Shown in pieces: positions 32,741 to 46,200 of a DNA stretch of 64,000 bases. The stretch spans positions 60,213,268-60,277,267 of the forward strand of contig CM043944.1 in NCBI GenBank assembly GCA_014529385.2, in the 5' to 3' direction. The position numbers and the translations under genes were made by a program. The notes under the pieces were generated by a model. It saw only the letters and a program-made list of their open reading frames with translations. It was not told where the DNA came from and made no database searches. The stretch is from Adiantum capillus-veneris (Eukaryota; Streptophyta; Polypodiopsida; Polypodiales; Pteridaceae). Every line of letters begins with the position of its first letter. The stretch's first letter is position 1.

Positions 32741-34330
32741 GGACAAGTGGTGAACCTTGAGACCAAATCCTCCTTGCTATATTAATGGAAGCAAGGTTGG
32801 ACAAGTGGTGGACCTTGAAACCAAAGCCTCTTTGCTATATGAGAGCATAGGTTGGACAAGTGGTGGACCTAGTTGTAATACCCACTGCCACCTATCAACT
32901 ACTATAGGACTATGCTTTCCAATGTCCAAGTATCCCTTGAGTCTTTCAAGGTTGAACACGTGGTGGACCTTGAAACAAAAATCCCCTTTCTATATCAGAG
33001 CATAGCTTGGACAAGTGGTGGACCTAGTTATAATGCCCAATATCCAAGGTGAAATACCTTAGGACTTTGCTACCTTGCTTGCCAATGTTTACGTAGCCCC
33101 TCATTTCTTTAATGGAAGTAAGGTTGGACAAGTGGTGGACCTTGAAACCAAAGCCTCTTTGCTATATTAGAGCATAGGTTGGACCTAGTTTTAATACCCA
33201 CTGCCACCTATCAACTACTATAGGACTATGCTTTCCAATGTCCAAGTATCCCTGAGTCTTTCAAGGTTGAACACGTGGTGGACCTTGAAACGAAAATCCC
33301 CTTTCTATATTAGAAAGGTTGAACACATGGTGGACCTTGAAACGAAAATCCCCTTTCTTTATCAGAGCATAGCTTGGACAAGTGGTGGACCTAGTTATAA
33401 TGCCCAATATCCAAGGTGAAACACCTTAGGACCTTGCTACCTTGCTTGCCAATGTTTACGTAGCCCCTCATTTCTTTAATGGAAGCAAGGTTGGACAAGT
33501 GGTGGACCTTGAAAGCAAAGCCTCTTTGCTATATGAGAGCATAGGTTGGACCTAGTTGTAATACCCACTGCCACCTATCAACTACTATAGGACTATGCTT
33601 TCCAATGTCCAAGTATCCCTTGAGTCTTGCAAGGTTGAACACGTGGTGGACCTTGAAACCAAAATCCCCTTTCTATATCAGAGCATAGCTTGGACAAGTG
33701 GTGGACCTAGTTATAATGCCCCTCCTTTCTTTAATGGAAGAAAGGTTGGAAAAGTGGTGAATCTTGAAACCCAAACCCTTTGGCTATATATAGAGGATAT
33801 CTTGGACAAGTGGTGGGCTTAGTTGTAGTATCCAATGTCCAAGGTCCAAGGTGAACTATGTAAAGACCTTACTTCCAAAAACAAAGTCGTACAAGTGGTT
33901 CTCCTTGAAACCAAAACCTCCTTAGTGTATTAGAACATAGCTTGGAGAAGTGGTGGACTTAGTTGTAATGGTGAATGTCCAAAGCAAACTATTATAGGAC
34001 CTTGCTTCCCAAATCAAGTTTGGACAAGTGGTGGATCTTGAAACCAAAACCCCCTTACTCTATTAGAGCATAGCTTAGATAAGTGGTGGACCTAGCTGCC
34101 ATGGAAAATGTTCAATCTGAACTGCTGCAGGACCTTGCTATTAAATGTCTAAGTAGAGCTAGCTTCTTTAATGGAATCAAGGTTGGGAAAGTGGTGCATC
34201 TTGAAACCAAAAGCCCTTTATTGTATTAGAGCATAGCTTGGACAAGTGAGGGACCTAGTTTTAATGTGTGATGTCCAAAGAAAAGTATTACAAGACCTTG
34301 CTTTCCAATATTTGAATTGGTCAAGTGGTT
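32737..34330 (+). repeat. Array of GGACAAGTGGTGGACCTT, left outer block
   Basis: Forward copies of the word at irregular 55-110 bp spacing, in longer repeats that include CAATGTCCAAGTATCCC, GACTATGCTTTCCAATG and CCAAAGCCTCTTTGCTATAT. A roughly 360-bp composite unit recurs (compare 32800, 33120 and 33480). Open frames through it are artefacts. Confidence 0.85.
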
Positions 34331-35842
34331 AAAACTAAGTATAAAACTTTGACCATTTTCTTCTCGAATTGCCAAAAAGCTAGTTTTAGACACCCCTAAA
34401 TGAAAATGGTTTAGGGTGGCCTTAAACAATGTTTTTTCAAAGACTTGAACAAAAGGGTTGCCGAAGAGTAATGACAATTTATTGTGGCTTGAAGTGCCTG
34501 AGTATGTGAAAACAAGCCTAGGTTTTCCACGAGGCAAAAGGTGACATAATAAGAACATTGGAAACTTAGGATTGACCATGTGGCCTAAACTTTGGCAAGT
34601 GAAGTGGTGGCCAAGTTTTGTGGCACAGTGTGCACTTGGTCCTATATGTGTTGACCACTTGGCTAAATCTAGGACCATAAGGCCAAACCTTTGGCACCTT
34701 AAATATAGTATGGGACATAATCTAGAACTGCTATAGTAAATTAGTAGTATAGCTAATATGTTAATATTTGTATTATATTTAAGTATATGCTAATATAATT
34801 TATGTTCAAAATTTCACTAATGAAGAATGTTCCCATTTAGCACTCCAGATGCGGGGTCTTAGGGCAATGCCACAATGGGGTGACAAGGCAGCGCTTCCAC
34901 GTGAGGTTTGGGGGTAGCGCTCTTGATGGGGATGTGGAATATAGCGCTCTCGATGGCGGGGCTTGGGAGGTTGATTTTGGGATATTGTTCTGGGCGGGGT
35001 CCGGGGCAGCGCCCAAGCGGGCCCGGGGCAGCGCCCCGAGCGGGGTCAAGGGAATTTTGGCCGTGTGAATTGGTTAATTTTTTATATTGCTTTTGTTTTT
35101 TTTAATCCTATGATAAAACATGGACTTGTAGCATACGTGGCATTCTAATAAACCCTATCAAGATTAGGCACACAGAGAGCGCACGAGCAACGCACACAGA
35201 GAAAGCAGGCGAGCAGCAAACACACAGAAAGCGCACACGGATCGCACACAGTTGGAGTATACGCGCGCGTAGAGGAGCAAGCTCGGCATCGTACACAACA
35301 CACAGGTGGAGTGCACAGGATTGAAAGTTCGCGCACAAGATAAAGAAACAGCAGCGTACACAACGCTTTCCAGAAGGGCAGGATCGGGCAGTCTTCTCAG
35401 GAGACATTGCACACCTCACGAATAGAGAAAAAACAGGTATTTCTCTCTCTCTCACTCTCTGTCTTTCTCCATATAGAGAAGATGGTTCTCTGTAACTCTT
35501 CTTGCACACACACTCTCTCGTCAAAAGACAGAGATACATAGTTTAAAAGTATCCCCGCACACATACACATATTCCCACACATCGTCTTCCTCTCTTCCAC
35601 ATACATAACCACAGTGAAATCTGTTATCTTGCTGTCTCTCTCTTGAAAATACATGCACATATTCCCACACATCGTCTTCCTCACTTCCACATACATAACC
35701 ACAATGAAATCTGTTATCTTGTTGTCTCTCTCTTGAAAATACGTGCACATATTCCCATACATCGTCTTCCTCTCTTCCACATACATAAACACAGTGAAAT
35801 CTGTTATCTTTCTCTCTCCTCTCTCTAAAAAACAGGTATTTA

Positions 35843-35874
<32 letters not shown>

Positions 35875-36320
35875 TGTATCTTGCTATCTCTCTCTTGAAA
35901 ATACATGCTCATGTATGTGTGCGTCTGTGTTATCTATGTGTATGTATGTATATTTGTGTTATTTCATTGTAATACTCATACATAATGCAGATACACAATT
36001 ACACTTAATTACGATATGCACACATAGTATATATACATACATAAATATCACAAATAACTAACACATTGTAATACTAGTAAAATTGAATGGAAGACTTACT
36101 TGCGTGATCTGTTAAAGTCGATTCTTGTAGCGAGTTCTGGATGTATGCTGAGCTGATTTTCCTCTAATCCATTTGTAGATATGATTGTAACTTCTGTTTC
36201 TCAAAAATAGTAGTGTTGTTTAGTGATACACCTAATGGACATAAATGGTTTAAACTAGGACATGTAGACCAAAAATACGTGTATTTCTTTGGATGAATAT
36301 ATACACTTTTTGGTGACTCT
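34331..36320. other. Array-free segment with GC-rich block and CT/CA-rich repeats
   Basis: The array word is absent for 2 kb, so this may be a separate insertion. 34850-35070 is GC-rich with near-palindromic GCGGGGTCCGGGGCAGCGCC words, a style seen in plant LTRs. 35100-35560 is rich in CACACA, and 35430-35900 in CTCTCT. No LTR pair or TIR could be found by eye. Confidence 0.45.
35565..35820. repeat. About 90-bp tandem repeat, three copies
   Basis: TATTCCCACACATCGTCTTCCTC recurs near 35569, 35660 and 35749, with CACATACATAACCACA and GAAATCTGTTATCTTG in each unit. Confidence 0.85.
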
Positions 36321-36329
36321 TACCACAAG

Positions 36330-39300
36330 TGGTGGACCTTGAGACCAGTGGACTATAAGGACCTCCAAAAAATACCTTGTACACTCAATCCTTCTTGGTA
36401 TCTAGGTTGGACAAGTGGTGGACCTTGTGCAAATTCTCTAACCACTCTCTCTAACATGGTGACATAATTTAGGTGTGATAAATTCATATCTATGCAAACT
36501 AATATCAGTTTAGGCTTGTTAATTTGAATCTGTTTGAATTTATGTACAATATAATGATTTGAGGTTTGCATATTTGAATTTAGGTGGTATAATGATATCT
36601 TTTTGTGGTAAACTTGAATTTAAAATCAATTTCGCGTGGAATATTTTAAATTTAAGTAGTAAAATTTAAATTTTTATAAAAAAATTTGAATTTTAAAATT
36701 TAGGCGGGATATTTAAGATTTGGGAGGGATATTTTAAATTTAGGCGGGAAGGTTTTGAATTTATAGCGAGATCTCCCTTACATAAGAGAGTATAGGTTGG
36801 ACAAGTGGTGGACCTTCAAGCTAGAGCATCCATGCTACTGGACATGATAGGTAGGGAATCTAGTTGAATATTGTATGTATAATATATATGTAATAGATCT
36901 TAGCTTGGACAAGTGGTGGACCTTGGAACCAAACCCCCATGTAAAACCTATCATGGTCACTCCAAGTGGTAATAAAGAATAACCTTTAAGATGTAGCCTT
37001 ATAGGTTGGACAAGTGGTGGACCTTAACACACGGATATTCTTAATATAATGACATAGAGTGGAAAAGTGGTGAATCTTGAGACCAAACCACTCAGGCTAC
37101 TACAATAATAGCTTGGACAAGTGGTGGACCTTGAATGTAAACCCCTCATCTACGACATATCGTGGGTTTAATGTTTTTCGATGGAGCCTAGCATCTTGGA
37201 GACATGGTGCACCTTGATTCTTCCTCATGTTTCAATGGAGCCTACCTTGGACAAATGGTGGAGCATCCTTCTCTCCATGTTTCAATGGACCCTAGCTTAG
37301 ACAAGGGGTGGACCTTTGCTTCTCTCTATGTTTCAATAGAGTTAGCTTGGACAAGTGGTGGACCTTGGAACCAAACCCCATGTAAAACCTATCATGGTCA
37401 CTCCAAGTAGTAAGAAAGAATAAATTTAAGATGTAGCCTTATAGGTTGGACAAGTGGTGGACCTTAACACCCACATATTCTTAATAAAAGTGGTGAATCT
37501 TGAGACCAAACCACTCAGGCTACTAGCAATAATAGCTTGGACAAGTGGTGGACCTTGAATGTAAACCCCTCATCTACGAAATATCGTGGGTTTAATGTAT
37601 TTCGATGGAGCCTAGCATCTTGGAGACATGGTGCAGCTTGCTTCTCATCATGTTTCAATGGAGCCTATCTTGACAAATGGTGGAGCATCCTTCTCTCCAT
37701 GTTTCAATGGACCCTAGCTTGGACAAGTGGTGGACCTTTGTTTCTCTCTGTTTCAATAGAGTTAGCTTGGACAAGTGGTGGACCTTGGAACCAAACCCCC
37801 ATGTAAAACCTATCATGGTCACTCCAAGTGGTAATAAAAGAATAACCTTTAAGATGTAGCCTTATAGGTTGGACAAGTGGTGGACCTTAACACGCGCATA
37901 TTCTTAATATAATGACATAGAGTGGAAAAGTGGTGAATCTTGAGACCAAACCACTCAGGCTACTAGCAATAATAGCTTGGACAAGTGTGGACCTTGAATG
38001 TAAACCCCTCATCTACGACATATCGTGGGTTTAATGTTTTTCGATGGAGCCTAGCATCTTGGAGACATGGTGCACCTTGCTTCTCCTCATGTTTCAATGG
38101 AGCCTACCTTGGACAAATGGTGGAGCATCCTTCTCTCCATGTTTCAATGGACCCTAGCTTAGACAAGGGGTGGACCTTTGCTTCTCTCTATGTTTCAATA
38201 GAGTTAGCTTGGACAAGTGGTGGACCTTGGAACCAAACCCCCATGTAAAACCTATCATGGTCACTCCAAGTAGTAAGAAAGAATAACCTTTAAGATGTAG
38301 CCTTATAGGTTGGACAAGTGGTGGACCTTAACACCCACATATTCTTAATAAAAGTGGTGAATCTTGAGACCAAACCACTCAGGCTACTAGCAATAATAGC
38401 TTGGACAAGTGGTGGACCTTGAATGTAAACCCCTCATCTACGAAATATCGTGGGTTTAATGTATTTCGATGGAGCCTAGCATCTTGGAGACATGGTGCAG
38501 CTTGCTTCTCGTCATGTTTCAATGGAGCCTATCTTGGACAAATGGTGGAGCATCCTTCTCTCCATGTTTCAATGGACCCTAGCTTGGACAAGTGGTGGAC
38601 CTTTGTTTCTCTCTATGTTTCAATAGAGTTAGCTTGGACAAGTGGTGGACCTTGGAACCAAACCCCCATGTAAAACCTATCATGGTCACTCCAAGTGGTA
38701 ATAAAGAATAACCTTTAAGATGTAGCCTTATAGGTTGGACAAGTGGTGGACCTTAACACGCGCATATTCTTAATATAATGACATAGAGTGGAAAAGTGGT
38801 GAATCTTGAGACCAAACCACTCAGGCTACTACCAATAATAGCTTGGACAAGTGTTGGACCTTGAATGTAAACCCCTCATCTACGACATATCGTGGGTTTA
38901 ATGTTTTTCGATGGAGCCTAGCATCTTGGAGACATGGTGCACCTTGATTCTCCTCATGTTTCAATGGAGCCTACCTTGGACAAATGGTGGAGCATCCTTC
39001 TCTCCATGTTTCAATGGACCCTAGCTTAGACAAGGGGTGGACCTTTGCTTCTCTCTATGTTTCAATAGAGTTAGCTTGGACAAGTGGTGGACCTTGGAAC
39101 CAAACCCCCATGTAAAACCTATCATGGTCACTCCAAGTAGTAAGAAAGAATAACCTTTAAGATGTAGCCTTATAGGTTGGACAAGTGGTGGACCTTAACA
39201 CCCACATATTCTTAATAAAAGTGGTGAATCTTGAGACCAAACCACTCAGGCTACTAGCAATAATAGCTAGGGATAACCATTAAGATATAGTCTTTCAAGG

Positions 39301-42300
39301 GGTGAGAAAGAATAACCATTAAGATATAGTCTTATAGGTTGGACAAGTGGTGGACCTTAACACCCAAATATTCTTAATATAATGACAGAGAGTGGAAAAG
39401 TGGTGAATCTTGAGAGCAAACCACTCATGCTACTAGCGATAATAGGTTGGACAAATTGTTGATCTTGAATGTAAACTCCCCATGTACAAAATAACGTGGG
39501 TTTAAGGTATTTCGATGGAGGCTAGCATCTTGGAGACATGGTGCAGCTTGCTTCTCTTCATGTTTCAATGGAGTCTATCTTGGACAAATGGTGGAGCATC
39601 CTTCTCTCCATGTTTCAATAGACCCTAGCTTAGACAAGTGGTGGACCTTTGCTTCTCTCTATGTTTCAATAGAGTTAGCTTGGACAAGTGGTGGACCTTG
39701 GAACCAAACCCCCATGTAAAACCTTTCATGGTCACTCCAAGTGGTCAGAAAGAATAACCATTAAGATATAGTCTTATAGGTTGGACAAGTGGTGGACCTT
39801 AATACCCAAATATTCTTAATATAATGACACAGAGTGAAAAAGTGGTGAATCTTGAGACCAAACCCCTCATGCTACTAGCGTTAATAGGTTGGACAACTGG
39901 TGGACCTTGAATGTAAACCTTCCATGTTTCAATAGAGTTAGCTTCGACAAATGGTGGAGCATCCTTCTCTCCATGTTTCAATGGAGCCTAGCTTGGACAA
40001 GTGGTGGACCTTTGCTTCTCTCTATGAGAAGAATAAAGTTAGCTTGGATAAGTGGTGGACCTTGGAACCAAACCCCTATGTAAAACATATCATGGACATT
40101 TCAAGTGGTGAGAAAGAATACCCTTTAAGATATACCTTATAGGTTGGACAAGTGGTCGACCTTAACACCTAGATCTTCTTTATATAATGACATAGAGTGG
40201 AAAAGTGGTGAATCTTGAGACCAAACCACTCATGCTACTAGGGATAATAGCTTGGAAAAGTGACTGACCTTGACGTTAAACCCCACATGTAAACAATATC
40301 GTGGGTTTAAGGTATTTCAATGGATCCTAGAATCTTGGAGACATGGTGCAACTTGCTTCTTTTCATGTTTCAATGAAGCCTATCTTCCACCAATGGGGGA
40401 TCATCCTTCTCTAAATGTCTCAGTGGAGCCTAGCTTGGACAAGTGGTGGACCTTTGCTTCTCTCTATGTTTCCATAGAGTTAGCTTGGACAAGTGGTGGA
40501 CCTTGAAACCAAACCCCCATGTAAAACATATCATGGTCATTCCAAGTGGTGAGAAATAATACCCTTTAAGATCTAGCCTTATAGGTTGGACAAGTGGTCG
40601 ACCTTAAAACCTAGATCTTCATAATATAACGACATAGAGTGGAAAAGTGGTAAATCTTGAGACCAAACCACTCATGCTACTAAGAATAATAGGTTGGACA
40701 AGTGGTGGACCTTGAATGTAAACCCCCCATGTACGAAATATCATGGGTTTAAGGTATTTCAATGGAGCCTAGCATCTTGGAGACATGGTGCAGATTGCTT
40801 CTCTTCATGTTTCAATGGAGCCTATCTTGGACAAATGGTGGAGCATCCTTCTCTCCATGTTTCAATGGAGCCTAGCTTGGACAAGTGGTGGACCTTTGCT
40901 TCTCTCTATGTTTCAATAGAGTTAGCTTGGACAAGTGGTGGGCCTTGGAACCAAACTCCCATGTAAAACCTATCTTGGTAACTCCAAGTGGTGAGAAAGA
41001 ATAAAGTTTAAGATATAGCCTTATAGGTTGGACAAGTGGTGGACCTTAGCACCCAGATATTCTTAATAGAATGACATAGAGTGGAAAAATGGTGAATCTT
41101 GAGACCAAACCACTCATGCTACTAGAGATAATAGGTTGGACAAGTGGTGGACCTTGAATGTAAACCCCCATGTACAAAATATCATGGGTTTGAGGTATTT
41201 CAATGGAGCCTAGCATCTTGGAGACATGGTGTAGCTTGCTTCTCTTCATGTTTCAATGGAGCGTATCTTGGACAAATGGTGGAGCATCCTTCTCTCCATG
41301 TTTCAATGGACCCTAGCTTGGACAAGTGGTGGACCTTTGATTCTCTCTATGTTTCAATAGAGTTAGCTTGGACAAGTGGTGGACCTTGAAACAAAACCCC
41401 CATGTAAAACCTATGCTGGTCACTCCAAGTGGTGAGAAAGAATAACCCTTAAGATATAGCCTTATAGGTTGGACAAGTGGTGGACCTTAACACCCAAATA
41501 TTCTTAATATAATGACATAGAGTGAAAAAGTGGTGAATCTTGAGACCAAACCACTCATGCTACTAGCGTTAATAGGTTGGACAAGTGGTGGACCTTGAAT
41601 GTAAACCCCCCATGTTTCAATAGAGTTAGCTTCGACAAATGGTAGAGGATCCTTCTCTCCATGTTTCAATGGAGCCTAGCTTGGACAAGTGGTGGACCTT
41701 TGTTTCTCTCTATGTTTCAATAGAGTTAGCTTGGACAAGTGGTGGACCTTGGAGCCAAACCCCCATGTAAAACATATCATGGACATTTCAAGTGGTGAGA
41801 AAGAATACCCTTTAAGATATACCCTTATAGGTTGGACAAGTGGTCGACCTTAACACCCAGATCTTCTTAACGTAATGACATAGAGTGGAAAAGTGGTGAA
41901 TCTTGAGACCAAACCACTCATGCTACTAGAGATAATAGGTTGGACAAGTGGTGGACCTTGAATGTAAACTCCCCATGTACAAAATATCATGGGTTTAAGG
42001 TATTTCAATGGATCTTAGCATCTTGGAGACATGGTGCAGCTTGCTTCTCTTCATGTTTCAATGGAGCCTATCTTGGACAAATGGTGGAGCATCCTTCTCT
42101 CCATGTTTCAATGGACCCTAGCTTAGACAAGTGGTGGACCTTTGCTTCTCTCTATGTTTCAATAGAGTTAGCTTGGACAAGTGGTGGAACTTGGAACCAA
42201 ACCCCCATGTAAAACCTATCATGGTCATTCCAAGTGGTGAGAAAGAATACCCTTTAAGATATAGCCTTATAGGTTGGACAAGTGGTGGACCTTAACACCC

Positions 42301-43150
42301 AGATCTTCTTAATATAATGACATAGAGTGGAAAAGTGGTGAATCTTGACATCAAACCACTCATGCTACTAGTGATAATAGGTTGGACAAGTGGTGGACCT
42401 TGAATGTAAACCCCCCATGTACGAAATATCATGGGTTTAAGATATTTCAATGGAGCCTAGCATTTTGGAGACATGGTGCAGCTTGCTTCTCTTCATGTTT
42501 CAATCAAACCTGGCTTGGACAAATGGTGGAGCATCCTTCTCTCCATGTTTCAATGGAGCCTAGCTTGGACAAGTGGTGGACCTTTGATTCTCTCTATGTT
42601 TCAATAGAGTTAGCTTGGACAAGTGGTGGACCTTGGAACCATACCCCTATGTAAAACCCATCATGTGCATTCCAAGTGGTGGTAAATAATACCATTTAAG
42701 ATATAGCCTTATAGGTTGGACAAGTGGTGGACCTTAACACCCAGATCTTCTTAATATAATGACATAGAGTGGAAAAGTGGTGAATCTTGAGACCAAACCA
42801 CTCATGCTACTAGGGATAATAGGTTGGACAAGTGGTGGACCTTGAATTTAAACCCCACATATACAAAATATCATGGGTTTAAGGTATTTCAATGGAGCCT
42901 AGCATCTCAAAGACATGGTGCATCTTGCTTCTCTTCATGTTTCAATGGAGCCTATTTTGGACAAATGGTGGAGCATCCTTCTCTCCATGTTTCAATGGAC
43001 CCTAGATTGGACAAGTGGTGGACCTTTGCTTCTCTCTATGTTTCAATATAGTTAGCCTATATTAGACAATTAGTAGACCTCGAATCTCTCCATGTTGTCT
43101 AGAGCTGAGCTTGGACAAGTGGTGGACCTTACTTCTCCCTTCCCTTAGTT
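36330..43150 (+). repeat. Higher-order satellite array, forward arm (49-bp, 443-bp and 865-bp levels)
   Basis: The word TTGGACAAGTGGTGGACCTT and diverged forms recur about every 49 bp. About nine make a 443-bp unit, whose marker (GGTTGGACAAGTGGTGGACC, then TTGAATGTAAACCCC) starts near 37108, 37534, 37977, 38399, 38842, 39449, 39886, 40252, 40690, 41133, 41575, 41937, 42380 and 42822. Between 37.1 and 39.3 kb alternate units are more alike (426/443/422/443 spacing), a recent dimer of about 865 bp. Each unit can open a 60-90 codon frame, but 443 is not a multiple of three and the frames do not connect, so they are not genes. Confidence 0.9.
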
Positions 43151-43288
43151 TACTAGCTTAAATGATCACTATGTATACTTGCTTAGATCTAGCTTGAACA
43201 AGTGGTGGAACTTGTATTCACACAAACTTAATCCATTACAAAAAAGTATATGTTAAAATAACATTTGGTTTTTTTTGTTTCAGGAAAG

Positions 43289-46200
43289 ATGGCTCCAAAA
43301 AAACAGGTTGCAAGGGTTGCTGTCTCAGTTGACTATACTTGCAATGATCTTAGGAAATGGTATTTGGACATACATGGTATAGAGGGTGCACAATTTCATA
43401 AGGTGCATCTATTTATTGCCAAAAAGGAGAATGACAGCTTGTTTGAAGATGTTGGACAAGTTGTGGAAGCATCTGTCTCTGTAGTTGATAGTCATCCAGA
43501 GGTGGAATGCATTGACATTCTAGTTCCAATGAATCTAGAATTTCAACTATCTCCAGGAGCATATGCATTGGAGCGCATGTCTAGAAACAAAGAAGAGACA
43601 ATGTTTTCTCGAGGATGGAAGTTTGCAGAATCAAATCCAAATATCACAGCAGATCAACTTCAAAGCTCCATCATTGCCACACTACAACGAAAAAAGGTGA
43701 AAGCTTCACGACCACCATCCACAAAGAAGCAAGCAAAAGTGCAGAAAGTAGAAGCTAAGCGAACTAGTTCCATTTTGGATGTAGACAAGGCATCTTTGGC
43801 ATCCTCATCAACAGAGGGTTCAATGTCAAAGATGAGAATTGTGGATCCAGATGTTTTAGAAGCTGAGGCCATGAAAGGACAAGAAAAAGATACAGGTGGA
43901 ATGAATAAGTACATAAATTATTTTCCTTTCCAATATAGGGAATTTGATATCCCTATTCAAAATTGTTGGCTTGCTCCTGATCACTATAATGCACGTATTA
44001 TGGATAAAAAACACGCTGAAAGTGTGTTATTTGGATTTTCACGGAGTACGACCAAGCCTGCAGCATGTGCATATTTGATGCCTGTTCGAAATGCAAAATC
44101 AAAGAAGGGGACTCCTTTGGCAGTAGAAGAGGTAGAGGAGCAAAAAATTAAAGATTATCATTATTGGATTCTTGATGGGCAGCATTCAATCTATGCTGCA
44201 AAAGTTTTGCTTCACAATGAACAAAACAACAAAGAGATCTTTGAAAGACTGATTAGCGTGTATAAATTTAGAAAGGCTCGCATTGTTGTGAATGCTCCTC
44301 CATTTGTTGCAACTGCTATATCTGCCATTGCAAATGAGGAGGCTCAGGCATTGTATGTCAAGCAACCTTACAGCCAAATATTGAGACATTTACGGAGTCA
44401 ATGGATCTTCTCAGGACGACCACCAAAGGCAGCAAGTGGAATTGCAGAGGGACATGCATCTCGTGCCGGATGGGATGTAAGTTATTTTCTTTGTCTTTTT
44501 GATAGTGTTTAATTAACAAATCTTGCTCAATAGTTTAATTATTTCTCTATTTTTTTTAGGCTTTTCTTCGATTGGCAAGAATGAGTGCAGCAGCAAGTTG
44601 GATTGCTAAACAGGCACACATGGTCACGTACTCTGATTTAGTTTATGATTGCTGGATAGAAATCATTGAAAATCTAGAAGAGGAGAATAAGAAACCCCCA
44701 ACAACTGTATTTAGATACCTTTGTGGCCTTGAGGAATCAGAGGTAAAGACTATTCAAGAAGAGATTAGAGATGAGAAGATTTTACTGTCAAAGAGTGCAA
44801 AGGATGGTGATGCAACTGACATGTATGATCGAATCAAGCAGTTGAAGCAAGACAAATTGATTCAAGATGCACTTCTTGAAGGCTTCAACAATTTGAATGA
44901 GTCTTCACCATGTAAAGACTGGGAGGAGGTGGTCAAAATGTATAACATCAATGATGTTGTTTATAAAACAATTTTAATGCTATGCGAGGAATGGATCAGA
45001 TCTAGTTTGACGCGTGGAACAAAGAAAATGGCTTTTCCAGATGGAGCAATAAAATACATGCAATGGGCAATTCACCTTCAAAAGGAGAAAACTGAGCCTA
45101 GAGATTTGCCATGGTCAATCTATGTGGTGAGCCTACAAATGGAAGGCAATCTCTACTTGATGCGCCACTTCAATAATAAAGTGCCTATTGGCTTATGTGT
45201 TTTAGATATGACAAAAAACGTTGGAGGCAATTTGAAGTGGAGTGAGGAGACATTTAACAATGCTTTGGATGGGATCTTGGCTATTGCTGGAGGGTCAACA
45301 GATCCTGGATTTGTCTTTCTTGCATTTGTGGATTTCACTAACTTCACAAAATTGCAATGTGCCTTTCACGCCATGGGAGATAATCTGAGCTACCATTGTT
45401 GTGGTGCATTGCATCACTTTCCATCAGCTCCTTGCAAAGGAGCAATTCAATTCCTAACAGTTATTGCCTTCTTGGGACAAGGCAATGCATTTGAAGACCT
45501 GAGAAGAAGATTAGAGGAACATCCCATGCCAATTGATTGTTCTCTTCTTCAAGTAGCAGATAACGATATGTCAGATTTGCAATATTTGGAGGCCAAAAAA
45601 AGAGCTTTGGTCAAGCACTACATTCGTACATATTGTTTTGAAGACCGCAAGCTTGTTGATGTTTTTGGTGATGGCTCCTTGGTTGCACAAGAAGGAATAC
45701 AACAGAAAAAAGAAGTTATCTGCTTAATTGATAGTGTGGAGGAGGCAAAAAGCGTGGAGACCATGCTGCTAGACTTTGTTAAGTCTCATGAAGATATAGA
45801 AAAATGGGCTGGACTTCAACAATCCACTTCGCAATCAGGCGACATTGTGCCTGTTACAGAGGAGTGCTCTCCACAAAGAGAAGAAGAACAACAACAACAC
45901 CATCCTCTGTCAATGGAGGACTTTTTGGAAATGGAGACACGTATGTTTTGAGTTTCTTGTGCATGTTAGTGTTTCTTGTTACTGATTTGATACTCTTAAT
46001 GTTAGATTTTGCTTTATATAGTATTGATTGAGTTTGTATTTTTTATCTCAAGCATTCAAGGTTTGAATGTAAATAGTAAATTACTTGAGTTTTTGAATGG
46101 TGGATCTGTAGACTAAAACTATAACATTTAATACTCACAAAGACTTAATTACTTAAGAGCTTGGACTCAATAAGTTTTGGACCTTTTATCAATACCCCCT

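Noticed and set aside
33228-33822. MLSNVQVSL-type ORF family
   Set aside because: Repeat-unit translations in the left outer array block.
35108-35792. Minus-strand ORFs of 130-143 codons rich in Cys and Val
   Set aside because: They come from CACACA/CTCTCT and 90-bp repeat DNA read in reverse; no domain features.
37204-43051. Repeated 60-90 codon plus-strand ORFs with DKWWTLNVN and SFQW-like text
   Set aside because: They are translations of the 443-bp satellite, the unit is not a multiple of three, and the same text appears on the minus strand of the inverted arm. No start context or splice logic supports them.
36330-43150. Possible CRISPR-like array
   Set aside because: Plant DNA. The spacers are themselves repeated every 443 bp and no cas genes are present.
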